NCBI GenBank assembly: GCA_964016985.1
Contig: OZ024823.1
Span: 129,600,112 to 129,664,111 of the forward strand
Source: Anodontia alba
Lineage: Eukaryota; Mollusca; Bivalvia; Lucinida; Lucinidae
DNA length: 64,000 nt
Direction: 5' to 3'
Under the pieces are notes generated by a model that worked only from the letters and a program-made list of their open reading frames with translations, was not told where the DNA came from and did no database searches. This document shows positions 1-28,369 of the stretch, piece after piece. A program made the position numbers and the translations under genes. The number at the start of each line of letters is the position of its first letter. The stretch's first letter is position 1.

Positions 1-94
1 TCATTTCCTCTGACTCGTTTCTTAAAATTGATTTATTTGCAAGAAAAGCAAGAGAAAAAAATCACTCATCATCTTCCAACTTTAAAAGTTCCCT

Positions 95-205
95 AGGAAT
101 AGAGATTTTAGATTCTGATCGAAATCAGAATGTGGCGTCTGATCTGGGTCTGCATTGTTTGCTCAAGCCTGTCTGATCGAATACTTTGGTAAAAATACGG
201 TACGG
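95..205. repeat. Family P MITE fragment
   Basis: This holds the family P half GTCTGATCTGGGTCTGCATT, then TGTTTGCTCAAGCCTGTCTG and ACGGTACGGT. The full form recurs at 5190-5420 and 14775-15000. It sits in the arginase intron downstream of exon 6. Confidence 0.6.
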
Positions 206-212
206 TACTAAC

Positions 213-17924
<17,712 letters not shown>

Positions 17925-18189
17925 TCTTTCCCTTTATTTTACAAGGTATGTTTCTTATATTTATTATTTTTCTGCAAAATCACTTTGGAATCTTTGGTGT
18001 TAATTAGCTATTCCGTTGAATTTATACAGGTATCTGCTTGTGGGCGTGGCTTCATTCAGTCATCTCGAAGTACTCATGCGTGTCACTTTACGGTATACTT
18101 AACTAATGACAGCTTCATTTGAAATGATTTCGGGAATTTTCCAGTAAACAAAAATTCGAGTAGGTCACAAGAAAACCAACAATATGGGA

Positions 18190-18350
18190 TATACGAACAG
18201 TGAAGACGCAGATCAGCCAGTGCATCCGCAAGTCTCAATCAGTTTTAGCATTCCACATGAAAAAATATAGTATATGAGGAACCCGTTGTCTAGTAAAACA
18301 GGACGCCTGATCATATTGTGTGACCGCGCAGGCTGATCTGAATTTTCATT
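18190..18350. repeat. Family K-like element, degenerate
   Basis: GTGAAGACGCAGATCAGCCA and GCGCAGGCTGATCTGAATTT sit about 130 bp apart with a diverged middle. It is upstream of arginase exon 1. Confidence 0.5.
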
Positions 18351-18420
18351 GTTTCATTGTTAGAAGAAGTCGTAAAATAGGGTTTCTTATCATCATTTCG
18401 AAAACAAATCAGGCAGTGTA

Positions 18421-18630
18421 TTAACGCTTAGCTTGCTGGGTAAAATTCCCAGCAGATGACATTTCGTGATATTTTACTTATTTTGTTTTCTTTAGAAAAT
18501 AAGGTTTGACATTTCACGCAATTTGTAACCTATAGAGACAATCTGCGTGAAATGTCAAACTTTTTTTTTCGGAAAAAAAGAAGAAAAAATATCATCCAAT
18601 TGTCGTCTGCTGATTTTTAACCCGGTTCGA
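18421..18630. repeat. Family B MITE
   Basis: TTAACGCTTAGCTTGCTGGG and CAGCAGATGACATTTCG at the left, GTCGTCTGCTGATTTTTAAC at the right. Palindrome AAGGTTTGACATTTCACGCA / GCGTGAAATGTCAAACTT. Confidence 0.82.
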
Positions 18631-18639
18631 ATTATATAT

Positions 18640-19030
18640 GGTATGTTATTTACCCGAAATATTCGGTTATCTTAACTGCCTACCCTACTTGTCCTAAAAT
18701 TTGAACAAGTCCAGTTTGCTGCCTCTTGGTATTTCTGAAACTCATGTATATGTACGGATGACAAATACTATACTTCTGCAGCGCCATATCTAGGTCTACT
18801 CAGTTTGCTCAGAAACTTATGGTACCGCGTTTACTCTAAATATTGGGACGCTTTAAGGCCTTTCATTACTTGTCCTAAAATTTCAGCAAGTCCACCTTAC
18901 TTTCTGTTCATGTACCAACCTGCTGGGTAAGTGGCAAACAGTGTAGACCATTTTGCGGCGTCTGATCAGGGTCTACACTGTTTGCCCAGACATGTCTGTC
19001 CCAATACCCAGGGTTAAAACGGTAATATAC
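18640..19030. repeat. Two family P MITE copies in tandem
   Basis: CCGAAATATTCGGTTATCTT, CTTGTCCTAAAATTTGAACA and CATATCTAGGTCTACTCAGT, then a second set: ATATTGGGACGCTTTAAGG, GGCAAACAGTGTAGACCATT and GCGTCTGATCAGGGTCTACA. Confidence 0.65.
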
Positions 19031-19265
19031 GATATCTTCACTGAGGAAGAAATCGTTTGTCATAAACGAACAGCGTAGATCAAGATTAATCACTACTGTT
19101 TGCGCATGCTAGGAATTTAAACAACAGTGATTGAAGGCTATGATCAGTCTGCGATTGGATAATCCGCACAGGTTTGTCCGTACTTTAGCTGTTAGGGAAC
19201 AGCAGGTCAGATTTTATCATGACTCGGTCCTTCGTTACTGTGATTTAACCGCATCTAAAGTCCAC

Positions 19266-19347
19266 AACCCTTAAAGCGCTAATCACAAGAGCAGCAAACG
19301 ATTTTTTAGCATTATTTTTAAAGGCTAATTATAACAGCAATAAACGA

Positions 19348-19414
<67 letters not shown>

Positions 19415-19559
19415 TTCAGAGAAAATAAGATTTGACTTTTCATGTGAATCGTCTGTTAGGAAGATTCAGTTGAAGTTCCAAGTCTTATTTTTTCGGAATA
19501 ATAATAATAAAACATAGACTGTCGTCTGCTACAATTTTGCTTAGCGCTTTCAGGGTTAA
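19266..19559. repeat. Family C MITE with (TTA)n expansion
   Basis: Left CCCTTAAAGCGCTAATCACA, right TTGCTTAGCGCTTTCAGGGT TAA. Hairpin GTGAATCGTCTG with a diverged partner. A run of about 20 TTA units (19349-19413) lies in one arm. Confidence 0.8.
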
Positions 19560-19564
19560 CACTT

Positions 19565-20340
19565 ATCCGAACGAGGTAGGATTAGATTAGCCTGCGTATC
19601 CACGCAGTCCGAAAAAATATGATTGTTCACTTTCGGATACGGCGAAATACAAAAACGTAAGCAAAAGACCATATTTTGCGGGTGCTGACTGATCCGGACA
19701 TTCACTGTTAGCGTGACCTAATGACCTTTTTTATGTTTTTTTCCCCTCTGTAATAAGTAACACGAGTAACTAAGAATAACAAGGAATGAAAACGAGTTCG
19801 TTTATATTATGTTGGGGAAAAACTCGGTGAACTCATTAAAGAAAAATGCGTTCAAAATAGCTGTTTGTTTGTTTTTATTTACAATATTGGTTTCAACGTG
19901 TTAAGAAAAGTACTCTTACCCCATAAGCGGACAACGTAGGCGAAAGCGCAGGCTGACCTGGGCCTTAGTTGTCCGCTTACAGAATGAGGGACACTAGGTG
20001 ATTAGACTGTGTATAGTACGCAGGGTTATTTGAGTATTCGCTGTGCGCACGTCATAAGGTATTTTTTCTCACGTTGTGATTGATTCTCACAGGGGAAACA
20101 CACAATCGGCAAACCTCGTATGATTCCGTAACCTGCATCATTGATAAAGAATCTCCAATATGGAATCAAACGAGGTGAGCCGAATGGGGAATATACCGTA
20201 TGTACCCTAAATGTTCGGACACCTTAACTATTTTCACTTATCAATCTCACTTCCTGCTGACCTGTGAAAATGCTGCATGAGGCCAAACCAATAAATTTTC
20301 AGCTGCACATACATGTAGTTAATTGTTCGGTCCGTGAAGG
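19565..20340. other. Intergenic stretch; hairpin 19920-19983
   Basis: The hairpin is AAGCGGACAACGTAGGC / GGCCTTAGTTGTCCGCTT. A P-like phrase (CCGTATGTACCCTAAATGTT CGGACACC) is at 20196-20226. Nothing coding. Confidence 0.55.
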
Positions 20341-20346
20341 TGTTCC

Positions 20347-20570
20347 TTAACATTTACCATTCTCTGGGCTAATTCAGCTGACGACGAATTTGTGATTTTA
20401 TTTTTTCAAGAAAACAGGTTTTGACATTTCATGCAAAATGTCTCCATTGGAGACAATTTGCATGGAATGTTAAATCCTGTTTTTTTTTTGTTTTTTTTTG
20501 AGAAAAACAAAATAAGAAAAAATATCATCAATGTGTCGTCTGCTGAATTAGCTCAGAGTGGTAAAGCATC
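20347..20570. repeat. Family B MITE
   Basis: TTAACATTTACCATTCTCTG to CAGAGTGGTAAAGCATC. Palindrome TGACATTTCATGCAAAATGT CTCC / GGAGACAATTTGCATGGAAT. T-rich run in the right arm. Confidence 0.88.
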
Positions 20571-20934
20571 AGCGCATCATGCAACGCTGAAAAAAAAACT
20601 TTTCAAATAAATTTATAAAAGACTGAAAGAAACTACTGAATATAGAATATTGCAACATTTGACATGCCGAAACAGACTTCATTTTTCGTTGTCTAGACTG
20701 TTTAGATCCACGTTGCTGAATTGGTTCTAATAGCGACGTTCATTTGCACTTTTATTGAAAAGATATTTTTTTTTATACTTTTACCTCACTTTTGCATTAA
20801 GTCATGCTTCGGTCTAATGAGGCGAAAAGATTTCAAAGGAGAGAGCGGCTTTTTATTTTCATTCCCTGAAAGTACATACTTCCACTGTTAATCTCAGTAC
20901 GACAAGCCACTGATGTGAACAGATTTTTCCGTAT

Positions 20935-21213
20935 CATCACGTAAACACGCCTAAATATTGACCCCCTTACACTCCACTTTAATATAGTAAAACTGGGGTT
21001 TACAGGGGTATACATTATTTTTCATATTTCTGCTCAAAACATAGATTGTGGGTACTCTTTAGAACCGCCTCACCGAGGCGGTTCTAACGAGTACCCACAA
21101 TGTAAGTTTTGAGCAGAAGTGTGAAAAAAATATGAGAGATTTTTTTATCCGAAAATTTTCAGTTTTTGAAGGTAAAATTTTCTATATATTTGAATAGGCG
21201 TGTTTTCGTAATG
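20935..21213. repeat. Family F MITE, reverse
   Basis: CATCACGTAAACACGCCTAA to GAATAGGCGTGTTTTCGTAA, with hairpin GAACCGCCTCACCGAGGCGG and the arm AAACTGGGGTTTACAGGGGT. Confidence 0.9.
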
Positions 21214-21219
21214 GAGTGG

Positions 21220-21670
21220 TTTAGGTGTGCCATGTCGGAATTTCATTTTTTTATTATTTTTTTTTTTTCGAAGAAGAAGATGATGCGCTTTTGGTAATTT
21301 TCGGGGTATATGGATTCGCTTGATTATTTTCACAAATTACATACGCGTGACGTTGCACATCTTGTGATTGGATATTATTGGGGAATATGGGTTCTGCTAT
21401 CTTGATAATTTCGAGAAGATATTACGCAATCCGTTTTTATTTACGGAAAGACAACTCCTTGTAAGCATATGATCTCCGAGAGAAGGAGAGAGTCCATACT
21501 GGATCATTCTCCGTCTTTGAGTCAACATTAAGTCGATATCATGTGTCTGCTGTGGGATACATTATTAATATGCATTGTGAACAATTTTCACCCGGTGGAA
21601 TTGTCCAAAGTACCCTAATTGTTTTCCGTAAATGGTGTCGCCCAAATGTGGTTAAAGATATAGTGAAATG
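21220..21670. other. Intergenic stretch, nothing recognised
   Basis: Slightly more GC-balanced than its surroundings. No coding frame, splice-consistent exon or repeat shared elsewhere was found. Confidence 0.45.
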
Positions 21671-21673
21671 CCT

Positions 21674-22191
21674 TTAACTCTTTCTGCGCCAAATTTCAGA
21701 CGACATTTGTCGTCTGCTTTTTTAGTTTAACAAACTCGTTTGGAAAGCCGTTTATATGTAACAGTCAGTTGTCAGTTTCTGGCGAAAGAATGTGCACAAT
21801 ACTGGTTAACCGCGTAGAGGACTAAGCCTGCCCAGTAAACGTGTGGTTAGGTAAACTGACCGCGCTCGACATGACCCCATTGGGTTGACTGGGCCGTAAA
21901 ACCTCAACACAAACAAAATCAGTATGCTCGTACCGGGGCCATAGAATAGCTGCCATTACGAGATGTGTACTGCCCGGTCCTAGAACGAGCATAGTCCATG
22001 GAAATTGCGTTCGCGAGATATCAGTGAAAAGGCGAAACAAAATAGTGCAAGAAATAACGCGAAATGTAGATTGAAATGATTGAATGTCAAACAGCATAGA
22101 TCCAGATGAGACGGCTCACTGAGCCGTCTCATCTGGATCTATGCTGTTTGCAAAAGCCTATTATTATCGCCTGTGGCAGTGAAAGAGTTAA
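21674..22191. repeat. Family D MITE interrupted by a SINE
   Basis: Outer ends TTAACTCTTTCTGCGCCAAA and TGTGGCAGTGAAAGAGTTAA. The hairpin GATCCAGATGAGACGGCTCA / TGAGCCGTCTCATCTGGATC is intact. A block of about 290 bp (about 21760-22055), including the 3' part of SINE-1, separates TTTATATGTA from GTAGATTGAAATGATTGAAT, which are contiguous in the copy at 760-997. Confidence 0.85.
21763..21912 (+). mobile_element. SINE-1, 5'-truncated
   Basis: Starts at CAGTTGTCAGTTTCTGGCGA and ends GGCCGTAAAACCTCAACACA. It lacks the tRNA head. 5' truncation is usual for target-primed integration. Inserted in the family D element. Confidence 0.88.
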
Positions 22192-22194
22192 AGA

Positions 22195-22400
22195 AATATA
22201 CGTTCAGGGGAGTCAACACTGCCAACACTGTTTTGCCTCCAGTCTTAAAAGAAGTCTAAATTGAAAGGAAAGAACTTGCTCCCCGTGGGAGCAAATTCTT
22301 TCCTTTTCGGATATACCTCTTTTCCAGAGGGGTTTAGAGGGCAGAAAAAATAAACAAGAAGTAACAAAAGTTTCCTTCCTTGTAAACCAACATTAGTTGA
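22195..22400. repeat. Family O element
   Basis: Hairpin AAAGGAAAGAACTTGCTCCC / GGGAGCAAATTCTTTCCTTT with TATACCTCTTTTCCAGAGGG. Related copies at 42963-43150, 47917-48120 and 51459-51910. Confidence 0.7.
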
Positions 22401-22519
22401 CATAGTAACTAAGTTTTAGGCATTTTACCCACTTTTATACAGTGAAAGTGCTACATTATAGACAAATACATTTCGCCTAAGCGTATTAACGATATGATAA
22501 AATTTTGGGTGAAATGTTT

Positions 22520-24510
22520 AAAAACAAGAGGATTCCTAAAGGGGATGAATGCTCCAGCTACTGCCAGTTTGGCTTTGTAAATTGATCATTCTGAAAGACC
22601 AGGGACTACAGGACCACTTTCAGAGTCACGTGGGCTTCTGCACATGCTCAACCTGTATTTTTGCCATGGTGCAAGTTTCCAAACATTACCTTGAAATCTG
22701 TAAGAGGAGTTGGAGACACATGTAATGTTTTGCAATAATAAATTGATCAGAGTTCTCTGACCTTCATGCATATGCTAATCGTACTAGAATACCTTTTTTT
22801 CCGTAGCGCAAGTTTCAAATTACAATCATGAAAACTGTAGCGGTTGCAGAGACATGAACTCCACTATGCAATGTGAATAAAAAAAAAAAAAAAAAAAAAA
22901 AAACAACAACAACAACAAAAACACAAGAAAACATTGATGCAAAGCATCAATACGCCGGGAAACTAATCTGTCATGCATTATTTAGCTCCCTATAGATCGT
23001 AGTATAGTGAAAAAATGTTATAATTTATGAAAGGTTGTAATTATATAAATTATCGCAATACTCAACGATAAAAACATTATAGACGTTATCAGAGCTATGT
23101 AAAAAAAATCAGCTATGATCGTCTGTTTTCTAGCCCGCATACACAATTACATGTCGCCATCCATAGCCTAGGCCGAGCATACTATATCCGAAATTATCTA
23201 TGTAGCAGTGTTTCGTTCTTTTCTCCACTCGTAACGTTTTCTTTCGGCCCAAATCTTTCCATGCCTGAATATCAAATTAAACTGTATTATTAAACCAGCT
23301 TATTATTATCCGTTCGGTTTGAGAATGCATATTTCCAATCGTAAACAAAGAAAAATATCTTTTGTTTCTTTTTCGCAGTACGTCGAAACAAAACGAAATG
23401 AAAAAAAATTCAAACGTGTACGAATATTGACAACAACAAGCTCATGTCAGGTCGAATGGTCAAATTGGGGCTCCTACGGGAAAACTGCTCATTTCTCTTT
23501 TAAATGAGCAAACCCCACATTGCTACATTCACTTCCCATTTTTTATTTCACTATGTTACCAATAGCACAGTTCTCTGTTGCAAAAGTGTGACTTTGAATA
23601 ATAAAAAAAAAAGTGGGGGATGAATAGTTATATATAACCCACTAAGAACCCCATAAAACTGGAAGAAAGCCGATGTTCTCCAAATGCATACACATTTTAC
23701 AAAAACAGCATAAAAGAGACACGAATAAATGAAGTAAATCAAGGGTATGTAACTCTAGCAATAAAATATTTATCATGATTTTGTGACCTTTATGCACATG
23801 CGGTACCTATATTCTTACTTTGCTGCAAGTTTCAAATCATTATCTTGAAAACTGTACCAGCTGCGGACACGAACCCTATCTTGCCACGTTTATAAGGCCA
23901 AATTTCTAGGTAAATCAAGGGTATGTAACTCTAGCAATAAAAAGTTGATCAGAGTTATGTGACCTTTATGCACATGCCAAGCCTATAGTATTACTTGTTT
24001 GCACATTTCAAATCATTATCTTGAAAACTGAAGGAGAAGTTGCGGAGACACAAACCTTACTATGCCATGTGTATTAGGTAATATTTCTAAGGAAATCAAG
24101 GTAGGGCATGTAACTCTAACAATAAAATGTGATCAGAGTTCTGTGCGTCATGCACATGCCCAGACATATTCTTTCTTTGCTGCAAGTTTCATATTATTAT
24201 CTTGAAAACTGTAGGAGAAATTGTGGAGACACGAACCTACTATGCAATGTGTATAAGACAAATTTTCTAATTAAATCAAGGGTAATAATTCGACCAGAGT
24301 ACTGTGACCTTTATGCACATCCTCTGTCTACATCATTACTATGGTACAAGTTTCAAAACATTACCTTGAAAATTTTGTAGGACAAGTTGCGGAGAAATGA
24401 ACAGTACTATAAAGTGTGACGGACGGTGGACAGACACACGGACATACTGGGAAAACTGTATGCCATCCTCCACTGCCTTGCGGGGCCATAAAACAACCTT
24501 TGTCCGCGAA
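22520..24510. repeat. Tandem-core element 1 (about 175-bp units, interrupted)
   Basis: Units share TTGATCAGAGTT..GTGACC, TTATGCACATGC, GCAAGTTTCAAATCATTATC and TTGAAAACTGTAGGAGAAGT, then GGAGACACGAACC. Two units lie at 22560-22870 and four at 23735-24410, with about 860 bp of other sequence between. It finishes with GACGGACGGTGGACAGACAC and TGCCATCCTCCACTGCC. This layout is that of bivalve 'pearl'/non-autonomous Helitron-like elements (inference). Confidence 0.75.
22874..23730. other. Poly-A tract and unrecognised sequence inside element 1
   Basis: A run of about 27 A and (CAA)n at 22878-22918, then a short hairpin GATGCAAAGCATC. The rest shows no reading frame of interest. It may be an insertion into the tandem array. 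Confidence 0.5.
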
Positions 24511-24659
24511 ACTGTTAGGCCTAAAATCTGTCCTGTGAATATAAACCAAAACTTCAAAATTATTCAATCTAAAACTCTTCCTTACCATATTTTCCTTAAA
24601 TCCTTACCGAACGTCCTAAAATTTGAACGAGTCTATTTTATACACTCTAAACAATTCTC

Positions 24660-24960
24660 TTAGATTTTACGGTAAATATTAGCAACTGGCTGCCAACGCC
24701 TTTACCGTAAATGTTTATGAGGCCCGTAGAACTTTCGCAGGAATTACCTCGTAGGATGAGATAAGGATGTGTAAGCTAAGATACGATGCGGTAGCTCACA
24801 TCCTTACTATGTCCTATACGTTACCTACTTTGTCCAACACTGCCCTACCATGCGTAATTATTACAGTAAATAATCTACAGGCGCCCGTAAAATTTACGGT
24901 ACATGTACTGGCAACCAGTTGCCAGTATTTACCGTAAAATCTACGGGATATTTTAAAGTG
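24660..24960. repeat. TTTACGGTAAAT inverted-repeat element
   Basis: TTTTACGGTAAATATTAGCA and GCCCGTAGAACTTT at the left. The hairpin GTACTGGCAACCAGTTGCCAGTA sits within CCCGTAAAATTTACGGT..ACCGTAAAATCTACGGG at the right (24885-24950). Confidence 0.6.
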
Positions 24961-24995
24961 TATGAAAAAGGAATGACTATTACTAAGTAAAAGCC

Positions 24996-25194
24996 AGTTG
25001 TTCAAAGCGTCGTTAGCTTAACGAGCTCGTTAAGGGTCATTTCGTTAACTGTTTTAGCGGATTCAATACACAATATTCTGATATTTTTTCAGCAAAAAAT
25101 TTCAGCATATTTGCGTATCACTCGATGTAAATTTTAACGAATCATTAACTAACGACGTCGTTAGCTTTGAACAAATGGGCCCAGCTTTTCAAGT
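24996..25194. repeat. Family J MITE, core deleted
   Basis: CCAGTTGTTCAAAGCGTCGT to GCTTTGAACAAATGGGCCCA. The central GTGAGTAGCTTTTGCA hairpin is missing; only TATTTTTTCAGCAAAAAATT remains. Confidence 0.85.
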
Positions 25195-25199
25195 TATGC

Positions 25200-25680
25200 G
25201 ATTTTGCTCTTTTTATGCGACAGACTTCGGTCCTTCTTGAACCTACTCCTTTGGGTCGGTTATCAAGGGCACGTCGAGTCTTATTGTACTAAAGTCTGAT
25301 AATTTCTTAGCTGGATCAGAGATTCGAACATGTAATTCTCACTCGGACCCCAAGTTAGGCCAGGAGTTAGATGTAGATTTAAATTGACCTTACGAGATTT
25401 ACATTCGTTTACTTATTTTCTCTCTGTTAAGACTCTTCATATCTCATATTTCGAGAAGAAATAATAAATGTAAAAACAAAGTCGATGATTTAGGGTATAG
25501 CGCACTATAACAGTGCTAAAGTCATAAGCTCGAATAATAAATGAATGAAATTTAAACAATTTACTAAACAAATAAATAAGGAAGATAATACAATCACCAT
25601 CAGTTTGACGATGGGGTTTACTTATTTCACAGTGCAAGCCATTTAATTATATAGAAGGCACACGTATTATACAATTACAA
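25200..25680. other. Intergenic stretch, nothing recognised
   Basis: No repeat ends, RNA gene or coding frame could be supported. Confidence 0.45.
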
Positions 25681-25683
25681 ATG

Positions 25684-25782
25684 TTCCAGCGGGCACACAG
25701 CGTTGAAACAACGTCGTTGCAACGTCGATGCAACGTCATGACGTTGCAATGACGTTGTTTTAACGTCGTGTGTCTACTGGGG
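25684..25782. repeat. Family E palindrome
   Basis: CCAGCGGGCACACAGCGTTG to ACGTCGTGTGTCTACTGG, centred on GTCGATGCAACGTCATGACG TTGC. Confidence 0.9.
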
Positions 25783-26070
25783 TATGAATAATACAAAGAC
25801 CTAGTGTTCCAATCATTTCGGGACACTGATAAAAGTGATTTTATAATAAAAGATGTGGATCATTAGACTGATTCCACCCAAAGCTGCATTCAAACCCATG
25901 ACCGCTAGAACAGCCCGCGGACGCATAATCTACATGACCCGAAAATTCAGGCTCTTTTCGGTAATAATCTGCCTTTGATTAAGTTGTCCATGATTATGAA
26001 TATTTTAATACAAAATTACTGCATCATTAATACACAATAAAGTTCGAATGGTCAAAGTTTTAGTTTAAGT

Positions 26071-26210
26071 ACCCTAAAAGCAACATGTAAAATTGTAGCA
26101 GATGATATTCTTATTTTTTGCCAGAAAAACGTCTGCCCAGACGATTCACATGAACTGTAAGCCCTTATTTTCTTTAAAATTCGAATGTAGTCTGTTGCGA
26201 AGTTCTATCC
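26071..26210. repeat. Family C MITE, 5' part
   Basis: AGTACCCTAAAAGCAACATG, GTAGCAGATGATATTC and CAGACGATTCACATGAACTG. The right end is not recognisable. Confidence 0.6.
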
Positions 26211-26289
26211 AGTACACTGATTTTCTGCACAAGATAATAGTACGAGCTGACAAAATAATTATTGTAGTTCAACCAATCAAATCATTTGA

Positions 26290-26400
26290 ATTGAGATACT
26301 TTCAAGGGTAGCAACTTTGTTAAAATCGTTTATTCCCCTTTTAAAAAGGAATCTTTTCTAAAAGGAAATAATTACACCCCTTATTTTCAAAACATCAACA
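26290..26400. repeat. Family O fragment
   Basis: CTTTCAAGGGTAGCAACTTT and CCTTTTAAAAAGGAATCTTT TCTAAAAGG resemble the flanks of other O copies, without the GAGCAAATTC hairpin. Confidence 0.5.
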
Positions 26401-26490
26401 TATATCTGAGCAAGGACAACGCCAAGAAAATCTGTTAACCATTGAAAGCCCTGTAAGAAGAAAAGGAAATAGATTCTTAAATGGATGGAG

Positions 26491-26565
26491 TGTGTTAATT
26501 AATTGCTGTCGTCAATGGCCGTGCCATTAACCGTGCCATTGACAACAGCAATTAACACTTTCGAA
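26491..26565. repeat. Isolated hairpin
   Basis: GTGTTAATTAATTGCTGTCG / GACAACAGCAATTAACAC with inner CAATGGC..GCCATTG. It could be a stripped palindromic MITE. Confidence 0.65.
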
Positions 26566-26769
26566 TAAAAATATCGAACATACATAACAAGTATTTTTGT
26601 TTGTTCTTTTTTTTCTGTACCAGACAAAAGAAGTTTCCATTAATAAGGTCGCATCAGTAACCCTCACAAATTTTCAAAGTTCCCTGAATGGGCTAATTGA
26701 TCCCAAAGGGCCGACATTTTATGGCTGCTAAACGGCTTTAACACCAGTTACAGTAAAGGCAAATACGAT

Positions 26770-26987
26770 TTAACCCTAAAAGCGCCAAGCAAAATTTGTA
26801 GCAGACGACATTTATTTTTATTCTTTTTTAATTATTCAAAGAAAACAGGTCTTGATATTTTATGTGAATCGTCTGCCAAGCAGACGATTCACATGAAATA
26901 TCAAGACTTGTTTTCTTTAAAAAATTAAAACAAAAACTATTTCAAAATGTCGTCTGCTGCAGTTGTGATTGGCGCTTTAAGGGTTAA
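26770..26987. repeat. Family C MITE, complete
   Basis: TTAACCCTAAAAGCGCCAAG to TTGGCGCTTTAAGGGTTAA, subterminal GCAGACGACAT / ATGTCGTCTGC. Perfect hairpin GTGAATCGTCTGCCAAGCAG ACGATTCAC. Best copy of the family. Confidence 0.93.
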
Positions 26988-27145
26988 AAGCCTACAACCA
27001 TCCAAGACTAAGCAGGACAGCATCTCACTGTAGAATACAAAACGGATGCGTACGGTTCGGAGCTTTGCAAGCACGTATTTGATGAAAATCCAACAGTACT
27101 AGAGTGTCAATTAAGTTTAAAAGAGGACTACTGTCAAAACCTTCG

Positions 27146-27325
27146 TGAAAAAAAAATAAATAAATAAAATAAAAATAAATAAATAAATAAAAAAAAAAAT
27201 AATAAAAAAAAAAAAAAAAATAAAGTAGAAATGTCACAGGCACTCGTTTCATAATAATATGAACCTTCACCCTAGTGAGAGGATACTATAGGGTGGAGGT
27301 TCATATTATTACGAAACGACTGCCT
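27146..27325. repeat. AT-rich tract and hairpin
   Basis: TAAATAAA runs at 27146-27222 are followed by the inverted repeat ATAATATGAACCTTCACCCT / AGGGTGGAGGTTCATATTAT (27253-27310). Confidence 0.75.
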
Positions 27326-27593
27326 GTGAGAAATGTGTCCAAAGGATACCCCTCTTGAAAAACTTAAACGCAAATTGCTAACGCCGGACGTGGGCGGAGA
27401 CAGGCAGAGGTAACACTGTATGCCCTTTCCACCATTCGTCGAATGGCAGGGGCATAAAAAGAGGCGAATGACATTCTCCATGGACTCAGTCAGTGATCAC
27501 CCTCCCAAAGAAAAGAAATGTACAGCTGTACAAGAAAGTCGGTCTCATATTATAAGCCGTGGCACGGCATTTTAAATAAAACTGCATGTGCGC

Positions 27594-27790
27594 TCAGCGA
27601 AAACTCCGCTTTGGCTGACAAGATTGTATGTGCGCATCCGCGCAGGCTGTTCAGAGTCTTCTCTGGCCGCCTGTGAACGCTTTGGATCCTTGGTCCATCA
27701 GAGTGCCATGCGAAGACTCCGATCAGACTGCGCAGATGCGCAGTCTGATCAGAATCTTTGCATGGCGCACATGTAATCTTGTAGGAAACG
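27594..27790. repeat. Family K element
   Basis: GTGCGCTCAGCGAAAACTCC then GCGAAGACTCCGATCAGACT / AGTCTGATCAGAATCTTTGC and GGCGCACATG. Confidence 0.7.
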
Positions 27791-27851
27791 TTGTACGCCG
27801 GCTTGTATCTATGAGAATCCGCAACATATACCAGCATCAAAAGAACTGATA

Positions 27852-28046
27852 ATTGCTGAGCAAGATAAGGGCTTCTGAGCAAGAAGAAATACTGCTGAGC
27901 AAATGATCGGTATCGGACTTCTTGAGGGAGAAATAACTTCATCAACAGAAATCTGTCTATCATGTTTTCACAGATTTCAAGAAGGCTTTCGACAGGATGA
28001 GGTATGAGGCCCAATGGGCCGCTATGAGGAAACAAAACATTTATCC
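27852..28046 (+). pseudogene. LINE reverse-transcriptase remnant
   Basis: Translation with one frame change and two stops gives AEQDKGF*ARRNTAEQM, then LREK*LHQQKSVYHVFTDFKKAFDRM and WAAMRKQNI. The F.DFKKAFD block with its catalytic Asp and the preceding E.QxGF..RR.T.EQ block are the order found in non-LTR retrotransposon reverse transcriptases. Only about 65 residues survive. The clade cannot be assigned. Confidence 0.8.
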
Positions 28047-28369
28047 TTTTCACCCCTAAGTTTCTAAAATGGTCTCTTCCAGCTTTGAATTTTGATAATG
28101 ATCACTTGCAAACTGGGCCGTTAGTCATAGAAAAAAAAAAAAGAGTGGCAAACAGTGTAGATCCTGATGAGTATTATCTTGATTTACACTGTTTGGAGAG
28201 GCATCAGGTTTGGTCTGCAGGGTAGAACGGATTATTCCCACCTTGGTCCGTATCACCGAGCGATTGTATAGTACAACAAGAGTTGTCAGAAGAAAACACA
28301 GCTCGCAGGAAAGGGCTGATCGGATATGAAAACAATCTTTAAATACGAGTTAAATATTAAATGCAGAAC

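Noticed and set aside
27550..28053. A 167-codon minus-strand open frame
   Set aside because: It runs across a family K palindrome and, in antisense, the LINE remnant. No domain is visible and its length is due to repeat composition.
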